From: Streptomyces sp. DvalAA-14
Lineage (GTDB): Bacteria; Actinomycetota; Actinomycetes; Streptomycetales; Streptomycetaceae
Length of the DNA stretch: 64,000 bases
Direction of reading: 5' to 3'
NCBI RefSeq assembly: GCF_900091855.1
Contig: NZ_FMCH01000560.1
Location: 1-64,000, forward strand
Every line of letters begins with the position of its first letter. Within the stretch, counting starts at the first letter, position 1. A program made the translations under genes and the position numbers. Under the pieces are notes generated by a model. That model did no database searches, was not told the DNA's origin, and saw only the letters and a list, made by a program, of their open reading frames with translations. This document shows positions 56,961 to 64,000 of this stretch, piece by piece.

Positions 56961-57695
56961 TCAGTTCTTACCGGTGACGAGTACCAGGGCGACATCGTTC
57001 GCCGAGGCGGCGGTGGTCAGCTTCCCGGCGTCCGCGGAGTCGACCTGCACGGTGACCGAGGTGTCGCCGGACGAGAAGTCACCCGATGCCGACTTCACGT
57101 CTTTGACGATCACGTTGTCGCTGATGAGGTTTCCGTCGCCGCTGATGGAGCCGCTGTCCTGAGTGGCGGTGGCGGCATTCGTGCTCACGTTGTACGCGGC
57201 CACGGTTTGACCGGCCCTGAGGCCGCGTGGGAACTGATCGTCCTTCAAGGAGAGGCCGACGAAGGACTTCCCGTCCGTGACGACCTTGTCCTTTGACATG
57301 ATCATCGTGTCCGTCAGCACCGAAAAGGCGACAATATTCGTGCTGGCCCGGTAGTTGTCCGCCAGGATTCCGCGCTGCTCCCATCGCACGAAATGCACAC
57401 CGGAGTCGTCGGAGAGCATCACTTCGCGAATGGCCGTTTGCGGGATCGCGTCACCGGCTGCGACCGGCGCGATGACCTCCACGACGGAGACCTTGTTCCC
57501 GGCGCGGAGCACCATGACGGTCGCGCCGAGCGCGCCCACCAGGATGAGCAGCACCGCGAGTGCGGCGAGTGCGGGCTTGCGCTCGCGCGGCGCCATCGGC
57601 AGCCGCTCACCGCCCAGCGGCGCGCCGAGCGCCGGAGCGGGAACGGACTGGCGGCCGCCGCCGTCGCCCGAACCGGATCGTTCCCTGATCTTCAC
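56961..57695 (-). CDS. SAF-domain (CpaB/RcpC-like) membrane protein
   Basis: The protein has 244 residues from GTG 57695 (GGGGGCAG upstream). One N-terminal TM segment (about 45-65, ALAALAVLLILVGALGATVMVL). The SAF/CpaB-like extracytoplasmic part starts VEVIAPVAAGDAIPQTAI and includes FPRGLRAGQTVAAYNVSTNAAT. It is the first gene of the Tad operon. CpaB is a pilus-outer component; in Gram-positive bacteria this protein may anchor the apparatus to the wall. Confidence 0.85.
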   Translation of the reverse strand: MKIRERSGSGDGGGRQSVPAPALGAPLGGERLPMAPRERKPALAALAVLLILVGALGATVMVLRAGNKVSVVEVIAPVAAGDAIPQTAIREVMLSDDSGVHFVRWEQRGILADNYRASTNIVAFSVLTDTMIMSKDKVVTDGKSFVGLSLKDDQFPRGLRAGQTVAAYNVSTNAATATQDSGSISGDGNLISDNVIVKDVKSASGDFSSGDTSVTVQVDSADAGKLTTAASANDVALVLVTGKN

Positions 57696-57995
57696 GTCAC
57701 TGCCCCCGTCGAGCCGGCGTGCATCGAAATCGGTCGCATGGGGAGAGACTGCCGCGCTCCGGTCCGGCGACAGCCCGCAGGCCGATGTCAAGTCACCGCA
57801 CGTTATCAGCGCCTCACAAACACCCTCAAGGCGCATCCCGCGACAACAGACTCACAACCTTGCAACGGAACGAACGATCGGCCTGACGCGCCCTCACTCG
57901 GGCAGCACGCCGCAACGCCCGCTCAATCCACCCCTCTTCGGTCCGGCTTGTGACCACTCTGCCATCCCGCACCCGACCCGTGTCCACCCCGGATT

Positions 57996-58036
57996 CCGGC
58001 CTGTGGATAAGCCGTCAGATGTTATCCACAGGCCGG
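57996..58036. promoter_or_regulatory. Perfect 15-bp inverted repeat containing two DnaA-box-like 9-mers
   Basis: CCGGCCTGTGGATAA (57996-58010) is mirrored by TTATCCACAGGCCGG (58022-58036) with an 11-nt spacer. Each arm includes TTATCCACA, the consensus DnaA box, in inverted orientation. It lies in the 420-bp divergent gap between the Tad operon and the EccC-type gene. A DnaA-binding operator or another regulator's site are the main options; it lacks terminator features. Confidence 0.6.
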
Positions 58037-58049
58037 TGCACGAGCCATG

Positions 58050-58063
58050 CGGCGACGTCGCCG
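58050..58063. promoter_or_regulatory. 14-bp palindrome CGGCGACGTCGCCG
   Basis: A perfect palindrome lies 52 bp upstream of the EccC-type start and 13 bp beyond the DnaA-like repeat. A regulatory site is plausible; short GC palindromes can also arise by chance at this base composition. Confidence 0.35.
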
Positions 58064-58115
58064 AAACCGTTATCGTCCTTGACAACCAAGTCGAATCCGG
58101 GGGAACGAGGAAGCC

Positions 58116-61100
58116 GTGCGTCTGTCGTTGACCGTGGTCGATCCGCTCGGCGGGGACCGCGCCGATGTAGTGGTCGACGCCGATCCCGCGTCGACCGTGG
58201 CGGAAGTCGCCAGAGAGCTGGGCCGGAAGGTCGGCGGGGGCGGGGCGGACATCATCTCGATCTCCGGCGGCGGTTCCCGCTCCCCCGGCGCTCCGGCGGT
58301 GTACGTGGACGGTTACGCGGTCGATCCCGGGTGGTCGATGGCCCAGTCACCCCTGCGCGAAGGAGCGGTGGTCAGTCTGTACGATCCGGCCGGCTGCGTG
58401 CCGGGCGAGCCGGCCGGCGTGGTCGAACTGCGGGTGGCGGGGGGTCCCGACGCGGGAGCGGTGCACCGGCTCGGCATCGGCCGGGTGGAGATCGGGCGCG
58501 GCCCGGCGGCCCGGATCCGGATCGACGACTCCGAACTGGCCGACCGGGCCGCGGTGCTGACGGTCGGCATGGGCGGCACCTGCCAGGTCACGGTCGGCGC
58601 CGAGACGAAGGAATGGCCGCTGGGCGGTCAGCTCACCCTCGGCAACACCCTGCTGGAACTGGGCCCCTATGTCCCGCCGAACGCGGCGCTGCGCCCCGGG
58701 GAGGACGGGGCGACCTACGAGTACAACCGGCCGCCGCGGCTGTCACCGCCGGAGCGGGTCACCCTCTTCCGGCTGCCGGCCCCGCCGAGCGAGCCCGCCG
58801 CCCGGCCGCTGCCGTGGCTGATGGCGCTCACGCCGCTGGTCATGGCGGTGAGCATGGCTTTCGTCCTGCACCGCATGATCTACCTGCTGATGGCCGTGGT
58901 CAGCCCGGTGGTCATGGTCGGCAACTACTTCATGGACAAGAAGACCGGCCGCAAGTCCTACGCCAGGACCGTCACCGAGTACCGCGAGCGCAGGGCACGC
59001 ATCGAGCAGGACGCGCGCGACGCCCTCGACGCGGAGCGCAAGGACCGGGCGGCGGCGTCGCCCGACCCGGCCACCGTCCTCAACACCGCGACCGGGCCGC
59101 GCACCAGGCTCTGGGAGCGGCGGCGCGGCGACGCGGACCATCTGCTGATCCGGGTGGGCACCGCCAAGGTCCCGTCCGAAGTGGTCCTCGACGACCCGCA
59201 GCAGGAGGAGCACCGGCGCAAGGTCACCTGGCAGATCGATGACGCGCCGGTCGCCCTGGAGCTGCGCCGGCTCGGCGTGATCGGCTTCGCGGCGCCGGGC
59301 GAGGCGTCCCGGGCCCTGGGCCGGTGGGCGGTCGCGCAGGCAGCGGCGCTGAGCAGTCCGATGGACGTGCAGTTCTATGTGCTCACCGAGCAGTCGGGCC
59401 GGGAGAGCTGGGACTGGGTGCGCTGGTTGCCGCATGCCCGGCCGACCGACGGCCAGGACGCATCGGCCTTGATGGGCACCGACGCGGAGACGGTCGCGGC
59501 GCGCATCGCCGAGCTGGGGTCGATCCTCGACGGGCGGCGGAAAGCCCGGCAGTCGGCGGGCAGCGCCGCTCACCATCCGGCCTTCTTCAAGGACCCGGAC
59601 ATCGTGGTGATCCTGGACGGCTCCCGGCGGCTGCGAGCCATGCCCGGCGTGGTCCAACTGCTCCGCGAGGGACCGGACGTTGGGATGTTCCTGATCTGCC
59701 TGGACACCGAGGAGCGCTTCCTGCCCGGCGAGTGCCAGGGCGTGGTGGTCGCCGAGTTCGAGGCGCCCGCCAGTTCAGCGCAGGTCGCCTCGGTGCCGGA
59801 GGAGACCGTCGGGGGTGGCTTCCCAGCCGGCGGCTTCCCGTCGCACAACGCCTGGTACTCCAACACCCGCCAGACGCAGGCAACCGAGGCACAGCCCGCC
59901 GCCGGTTCCTTCCGGCTGCGAGTCGAGCAGGCGGGTGCGGCCCGCATCCGCAAGGTCCGGCCGGATCTGGTGTCCCCCGCCTGGTGCGCCCGGCTGGCCC
60001 GCTGCCTGTCGCCGATCCGTGACATCAGCGGCGACGCCGAGGACTCCTCGATCCCCTCGGCGAGTCGGCTGCTCGACGTGCTGGATCTGGAGCCGCCCAC
60101 CGCCGAGGCCATCACCGCCCGCTGGCGGCTGAGCCCCATCTCGACCCAGGCGGTGGTCGGCGAGTCCTATGACGGCCCGTTCGCCATCGACATCCGCAAG
60201 GACGGTCCGCACGGACTGATCGCCGGCACCACCGGTTCGGGAAAGTCCGAACTGCTGCAGACGATCGTGGCCTCGCTCGCGGTGGCCAACACCCCGGAGG
60301 CGATGACGTTCGTCCTCGTCGACTACAAGGGCGGTTCGGCCTTCAAGGACTGCGTCCAACTGCCCCACACCGTCGGGATGGTCACCGACCTGGACGCCCA
60401 CCTGGTGGAGCGGGCCCTGGAGTCCCTCGGCGCCGAGCTGAAGCGGCGCGAGCACATCCTGGCCGGGGTCGGCGCCAAGGACATCGAGGACTACACGACG
60501 CTGCTCAAGCGGCAGCCGCAGCTCGTGCCGATGCCCCGACTGCTCATCGTGATCGACGAGTTCGCCTCAATGGTCCGTGACCTGCCGGACTTCGTGACCG
60601 GTCTGGTGAACATCGCCCAGCGAGGTCGCTCGCTGGGCATCCACCTGATACTGGCCACCCAGCGGCCGAGCGGAGTCGTCTCCCCGGAGATCCGCGCCAA
60701 CACCAACCTGCGGATAGCGCTGCGGGTCACCGACGGCAGCGAGTCCTCGGACGTCATCGACGCACCGGACGCGGGCACCATCTCCAAGTCCACGCCGGGT
60801 CGCGCCTATGTGCGACTGGGCGCGACCTCGCTGGTCCCCTTCCAGTCCGGCCGGGTCGGAGGACGGCGGCCCGGCGCGGTGGAGAACGTGTCGGTGACGC
60901 CCTGGGTGGATGTCGTGGACTGGTCGCAGCTCGGCCGCAGCGCCCCTCAGCGCCCGGCGGGTGCGAAAGGGGAGGAGGACGAGATCACCGACCTCAAGGT
61001 CCTGGTGGAGGCAATTCGCGGAGCCAACGAGCGGTTGGCGATCCCCGCCCAGCACAGCCCCTGGCTGCCGGCCCTCCCCGACGCGCTGCTGCTCGAAGAG

Positions 61101-62654
61101 TTGCCGGCGCCGACACCGGCCGGCGCGCTGGCGCCCGCGCCCTATGGAGTGGAGGACCTGCCCGCGCTCCAGGCCCGCCAGGCGGTGGCCGTCGACTTCC
61201 ACACCTTCGGGCATCTGCTGGCCGCCGGGGCGCCGCGCTCCGGGCGCTCCCAACTGCTGCGCACCATCGCCGGTTCGCTGGCCCGCACCCACTCCACCGC
61301 GGATCTGCACCTCTACGGCATCGACTGCGGCAACGGCGCGCTGAACGCGCTGACGAAACTGCCGCACTGCGGGGCGGTGGTGGGCCGTTCGCAGTCCGAG
61401 CGGGCGATCCGGCTGATCGGCCGGCTCAAGGCGGAACTGACTCGGCGTCAGGACTTGCTGGCGGCGGACGGCTTCGCGGACATCGGGGAGCAGCGGGGGG
61501 CCGTGGCGACCGAGGAGGAGCGGCTGCCGCACATCGTCGTGCTGCTGGACCGCTGGGAGGGGTGGACGCCCTCGCTGGGCGAGTTGGATCACGGGGCGCT
61601 CACCGACGAGCTGTTCACCTTCCTGCGCGAGGGCGCCTCGGTGGGCATCCATCTGGTCATCACCGGGGACCGCACGCTGATGGCCGGGCGGATCTCCACC
61701 CTCACCGAGGACAAGATCGCGTTCCGGCTGGCGGACCGCTCCGACTTCGCGCTCATCTCGGTCAACCCCCGCAAGGTGCCGGACGCCATCTCGCCGGGCC
61801 GGGCCTACCGTTCCGAGTCCGGGGTCGAGCTGCAGGTGGCGCTGCTCGACGGCGAGGCCACCGGTCAGGGGCAGGCCGCGGCGCTGACCGCGATCGGCGC
61901 GGCGGCCACGGAGCGGGATGCCGCAGTTCCGCGGTCGCGGCGGCCCTTCCGGGTCGATGTGCTTCCGTCCCGGCTGTCCTTCGCGGACGCCTGGCAGATG
62001 CGCGACACCGACGCGGCCCGCAATCCGCTCTGGTCGCTGGTGGGCGTTGGCGGGGACGAACTCACCGGGCACGGCCCGGACCTGTCCGACGGCCTGCCCG
62101 CCTTCGTCATCGGCGGCCCCGGCAAGTCCGGCCGCTCCACCCTGCTGCTCACCCTCGCCCGTGGCTACCAGCAGCAGGGCGTCAAGCTGGTGGTGGCCGC
62201 GCCGCGCCCGTCGCCGATCCGGGAACTGGCCGGCGGCGAGGGGGTGCTGCGGGTCTTCACCGGCAGCGACATACCCGGGGACGAGCTGGCCGAGGCGCTG
62301 GAGAAGGCCGAGGGCTCGCCGGTGGTGGTGGTGATCGACGACGCGGAGCTGCTGCGCGACTGCGACGCCAGGGATGTGCTCAAGGAGATCGTCTCCCGCG
62401 GCACCGACCAGCGCCGGGCGGTGGTGCTGGCCGGCGCCGAGGAGGACATCTGCTCCGGCTTCTCCGGCTGGCAGGTGGACGCCAAGAAGGCCCGGCGCGG
62501 TGTGCTGCTCTCCCCGCAGCAGACCATGAGCGGTGAGCTGATCGGCACCCGGCTCAGCCGCAGCAGCGTCGGCGGTCCGGTGACGCCCGGCCGGGCCCTG
62601 CTGCACCTCGGGGACGGGGAGCCGAAGACGGTGACCGTGCCGCTGACGGTCTGA
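58116..62654 (+). CDS. EccC-type FtsK/SpoIIIE ATPase (type VII secretion core ATPase), orphan
   Basis: The protein has 1512 residues from GTG 58116 (GAGG 5 nt upstream). An N-terminal ubiquitin/FHA-like region (~1-180) is followed by two TM segments (~232-275) and three FtsK-type ATPase modules. Module 1 has Walker A GTTGSGKSELLQ (~703-714) and Walker B LLIVIDEFASM (~810). Module 2 has a degenerate P-loop GAPRSGRSQLL (~1035). Module 3 has GGPGKSGRSTLLL (~1332). This is the three-module EccC/EssC layout, with only module 1 apparently canonical. No EccB, EccD, EccE or mycosin gene is in the window. A WXG100-like/secreted-type gene pair lies 10 kb away. Confidence 0.93.
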   Translation: MRLSLTVVDPLGGDRADVVVDADPASTVAEVARELGRKVGGGGADIISISGGGSRSPGAPAVYVDGYAVDPGWSMAQSPLREGAVVSLYDPAGCVPGEPAGVVELRVAGGPDAGAVHRLGIGRVEIGRGPAARIRIDDSELADRAAVLTVGMGGTCQVTVGAETKEWPLGGQLTLGNTLLELGPYVPPNAALRPGEDGATYEYNRPPRLSPPERVTLFRLPAPPSEPAARPLPWLMALTPLVMAVSMAFVLHRMIYLLMAVVSPVVMVGNYFMDKKTGRKSYARTVTEYRERRARIEQDARDALDAERKDRAAASPDPATVLNTATGPRTRLWERRRGDADHLLIRVGTAKVPSEVVLDDPQQEEHRRKVTWQIDDAPVALELRRLGVIGFAAPGEASRALGRWAVAQAAALSSPMDVQFYVLTEQSGRESWDWVRWLPHARPTDGQDASALMGTDAETVAARIAELGSILDGRRKARQSAGSAAHHPAFFKDPDIVVILDGSRRLRAMPGVVQLLREGPDVGMFLICLDTEERFLPGECQGVVVAEFEAPASSAQVASVPEETVGGGFPAGGFPSHNAWYSNTRQTQATEAQPAAGSFRLRVEQAGAARIRKVRPDLVSPAWCARLARCLSPIRDISGDAEDSSIPSASRLLDVLDLEPPTAEAITARWRLSPISTQAVVGESYDGPFAIDIRKDGPHGLIAGTTGSGKSELLQTIVASLAVANTPEAMTFVLVDYKGGSAFKDCVQLPHTVGMVTDLDAHLVERALESLGAELKRREHILAGVGAKDIEDYTTLLKRQPQLVPMPRLLIVIDEFASMVRDLPDFVTGLVNIAQRGRSLGIHLILATQRPSGVVSPEIRANTNLRIALRVTDGSESSDVIDAPDAGTISKSTPGRAYVRLGATSLVPFQSGRVGGRRPGAVENVSVTPWVDVVDWSQLGRSAPQRPAGAKGEEDEITDLKVLVEAIRGANERLAIPAQHSPWLPALPDALLLEELPAPTPAGALAPAPYGVEDLPALQARQAVAVDFHTFGHLLAAGAPRSGRSQLLRTIAGSLARTHSTADLHLYGIDCGNGALNALTKLPHCGAVVGRSQSERAIRLIGRLKAELTRRQDLLAADGFADIGEQRGAVATEEERLPHIVVLLDRWEGWTPSLGELDHGALTDELFTFLREGASVGIHLVITGDRTLMAGRISTLTEDKIAFRLADRSDFALISVNPRKVPDAISPGRAYRSESGVELQVALLDGEATGQGQAAALTAIGAAATERDAAVPRSRRPFRVDVLPSRLSFADAWQMRDTDAARNPLWSLVGVGGDELTGHGPDLSDGLPAFVIGGPGKSGRSTLLLTLARGYQQQGVKLVVAAPRPSPIRELAGGEGVLRVFTGSDIPGDELAEALEKAEGSPVVVVIDDAELLRDCDARDVLKEIVSRGTDQRRAVVLAGAEEDICSGFSGWQVDAKKARRGVLLSPQQTMSGELIGTRLSRSSVGGPVTPGRALLHLGDGEPKTVTVPLTV

Positions 62655-62672
62655 CCGTCTGACCGTCTGACA
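62649..62672. repeat. 8-bp tandem repeat across the stop codon (GTCTGACC x3)
   Basis: Three units of GTCTGACC/A begin within the last codons of the EccC-type gene and continue past its TGA, giving repeated in-frame or near-frame TGA triplets. Confidence 0.7.
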
Positions 62673-62918
62673 GCCCGACACTCCGATGCCCCGACCCACG
62701 GCCGGGCACTCCGACCGGCGGGGACGGGGCGTCGGGCGGCCCGATCGGTGGCGCTGGGCAGTCCGGCAGGTGGCGGGCGCTTCAGCCGGCGGCCGGGCTC
62801 CCGGACTGCTGGGGGCGCGGTGGGCGATCGGGCCAGCGGTGGGCGGGGCCCGCCGCCCTGGCGAGGAAGCCCGCGCCGACCCACCGGGAGGCGACCCCGG
62901 CGGGCGGTCCGGAGCCCC

Positions 62919-63896
62919 CTACGCCGCTCCCGCCGACCCCAGGACCGAGCTGGCCGGTCCCACGGCCTCGGCCAGGAAGCCCTCAACCGTGGCGTACCAG
63001 GCTTCCGGCTGGTCCCAGGGGACGAGGTGGCCGGCGTCGGCGATCTCGGCGTAGCGGCCGCGCGGGAGGACGCGGACCATCTCCTGCGCCTCGGCGCGAC
63101 CCAGCAGCCCGTCGAGGCCGCGGACGACCAGCGCCGGGCAGCCGACCTGGGCCAACTCGTCCCAGTGGGCATCTCCTATCCACGGATCGCGGGCGCGGAC
63201 CAGTTGCTCGGGAGCGCACAGCGGCCGCCAGCCGTCCTGGTGCTCTTCCATCACCTCGGCGAAGTAATCGCCCCTGACCGGGTTCGGCCGGTCGGCACAA
63301 GCGGCCTCGGTGAACCAGCGCCGCACGTCGCCCAGGGTGGCGAAGGGCAGCGGCCAGCTCTCCAGCCAGTCCAGCCATTTGCGCTGGGCGGCCTCACCGA
63401 AGGGAGACGCGCGCATGTCGCAGATGACCACGGCGGCGACCAGATCGGGCCGGCGGGCGGCGCACTGCCAGGCGGTGAGCGCGCCCACCGAGTGGCCGAT
63501 GAGGGTGACCGGAGCCAGGTCGAGCTGCTCGATGGCGGCGATGGCGTCGGCGGTGTACGCGTCCGGTGTGTACGGCCCGTCGGGCTTGTCGCTGCGCCCG
63601 TGGCCGCGCTGGTCGAGAGCGAGCGCCCGGTAGCGCGGGGCGAGCCGGCGGGCGGTCGCCGCCCAGTGCGAGGCGCGGCCCAGCAGCCCGTGCAGCATCA
63701 GCACGTTGGGCCGCCCGTCGGCCGACCCGTTCGATGACGGCCCCGGGCTGTCGGCCGCCGACGATGCCGCGGCCACGGACCCGGACCCGGACCCGGACGC
63801 GGACGCCTGAGCCGGATGCGCGGTCGGCTGCATCGCGAAATCCCAGGCCGCGAGCCGTGCGCCGCCCGCTCCCCTCACCTCGTACCGCTGGATCAT
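62919..63896 (-). CDS. Alpha/beta hydrolase
   Basis: The protein has 325 residues from ATG 63896, preceded by AAAGGAGG at 9-nt spacing (the GTG nine bases earlier abuts that site and is rejected). Oxyanion region VLMLHGLLGRASHW, DQRGHGRSDKPDG, nucleophile elbow LIGHSVGAL and the late DAGHLVPWDQPEAW histidine are all present. A Ser/Gly-rich insert lies near residues 30-55. It may be a haloalkane dehalogenase, esterase or epoxide hydrolase relative; the substrate is unknown. A LexA-like box overlaps its promoter area. Confidence 0.9.
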   Translation of the reverse strand: MIQRYEVRGAGGARLAAWDFAMQPTAHPAQASASGSGSGSVAAASSAADSPGPSSNGSADGRPNVLMLHGLLGRASHWAATARRLAPRYRALALDQRGHGRSDKPDGPYTPDAYTADAIAAIEQLDLAPVTLIGHSVGALTAWQCAARRPDLVAAVVICDMRASPFGEAAQRKWLDWLESWPLPFATLGDVRRWFTEAACADRPNPVRGDYFAEVMEEHQDGWRPLCAPEQLVRARDPWIGDAHWDELAQVGCPALVVRGLDGLLGRAEAQEMVRVLPRGRYAEIADAGHLVPWDQPEAWYATVEGFLAEAVGPASSVLGSAGAA

Positions 63897-63926
63897 CTGC
63901 CGCACCTCCTTTCCCGACCCACGCTA

Positions 63927-63942
63927 TCGAACTTTTATTCGA
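63927..63942. promoter_or_regulatory. LexA/SOS-box-like sequence TCGAAC-N4-ATTCGA
   Basis: This matches the actinobacterial LexA motif TCGAAC-N4-GTTCGA at 11 of 12 defined bases, 31 bp upstream of the hydrolase start. It is AT-rich for the region and so probably lies in the promoter. The sequence beyond (to 64000) holds no gene within the window. Confidence 0.5.
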
Positions 63943-64000
63943 ACAAGCGGTCAGCGCGCCCAACACCCCTCGTTCGAGTGACAAGACTCAAGGATTGACC

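Noticed and set aside
57996-58036. Chromosomal origin of replication based on two DnaA boxes
   Set aside because: Only two clear boxes, no dnaA/dnaN/gyrB neighbours and no AT-rich unwinding region. Kept only as a possible regulatory site.
44933-62654. Complete ESX/type VII secretion locus
   Set aside because: Only an EccC-type ATPase and WXG100-like/secreted-type genes are present. EccB, EccD, EccE and mycosin are not seen, so a complete system cannot be claimed from this window.
60567-62699. 710-residue minus-strand frame opposite the EccC-type gene
   Set aside because: Antisense shadow caused by high GC; Arg/Gln/Pro-rich with no domain signature.

Overview
The window is high-GC actinobacterial chromosome. 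Codons are strongly G/C-ending, GTG and TTG starts are frequent, and many gene pairs overlap by 1-4 nt. It carries the afsK-afsS-afsR regulatory locus, a mycothiol-type anti-sigma domain, a full coenzyme F420 gene (fbiC), DUF5753/DUF397 pairs and an SCO4402-family gene. Together these point to Streptomyces or a close relative (Streptomycetaceae). No rRNA, tRNA, CRISPR, insertion sequence or prophage gene was seen.

Layout. 1-3.5 kb: the 5' part of a probable cell-envelope protein leaving the left edge, a GPP34-fold protein, and an XRE/DUF5753 regulator with its DUF397 partner. 3.5-9.6 kb: a sodium:solute symporter, a PLP aminotransferase, an ADP-ribosylglycohydrolase and a secreted phosphodiester glycosidase, all on the minus strand. 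9.9-13.6 kb: fbiC and a PPOX-type oxidoreductase that could use F420. 13.8-22.3 kb: a degenerate adenylate-forming (FAAL-like) fragment, then afsR, afsS, a small membrane protein and afsK. This is the global secondary-metabolism switch: the AfsK kinase phosphorylates AfsR, and AfsR activates afsS. 22.6-28.6 kb: VOC protein/TetR, a small membrane protein, an FMO-type flavoprotein, and a divergent MFS/GlxA-AraC pair. 28.7-32.6 kb: a stress-signalling block with a RsbW-like ATPase, a macrodomain, a STAS protein, an ECF-like sigma factor and a zf-HC2 anti-sigma fused to a mycothiol-dependent isomerase domain. 32.7-44.9 kb: purU, an SCO4402-family protein, a lipoprotein solute binder, a Pro/Gln-rich membrane protein, an NsdA-like regulator, a Prim-Pol-like protein, a two-gene ABC transporter, and a divergent MFS/ABATE-CGNR pair with twin palindromic operators.

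44.9-62.7 kb is the most accessory-looking part. A four-gene minus-strand operon encodes a small WXG100-like protein, a T7SS-secreted-type protein, a membrane protein of visibly lower GC and a conserved-looking companion. Upstream lies a giant membrane LysM-BTAD protein, then a Tad/Flp pilus cluster (three TadE/G-like pseudopilins, Flp pilin, TadC, TadB, TadA, TadZ-like, SAF/CpaB-like). Divergent from it is a lone EccC-type FtsK/SpoIIIE ATPase. The shared 420-bp region between them holds a perfect inverted repeat made of two DnaA-box-like 9-mers. The window ends with an alpha/beta hydrolase preceded by a LexA-box-like sequence.

Limits: all calls come from reading sequence and remembered family features. 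No search, alignment or structure prediction was run.
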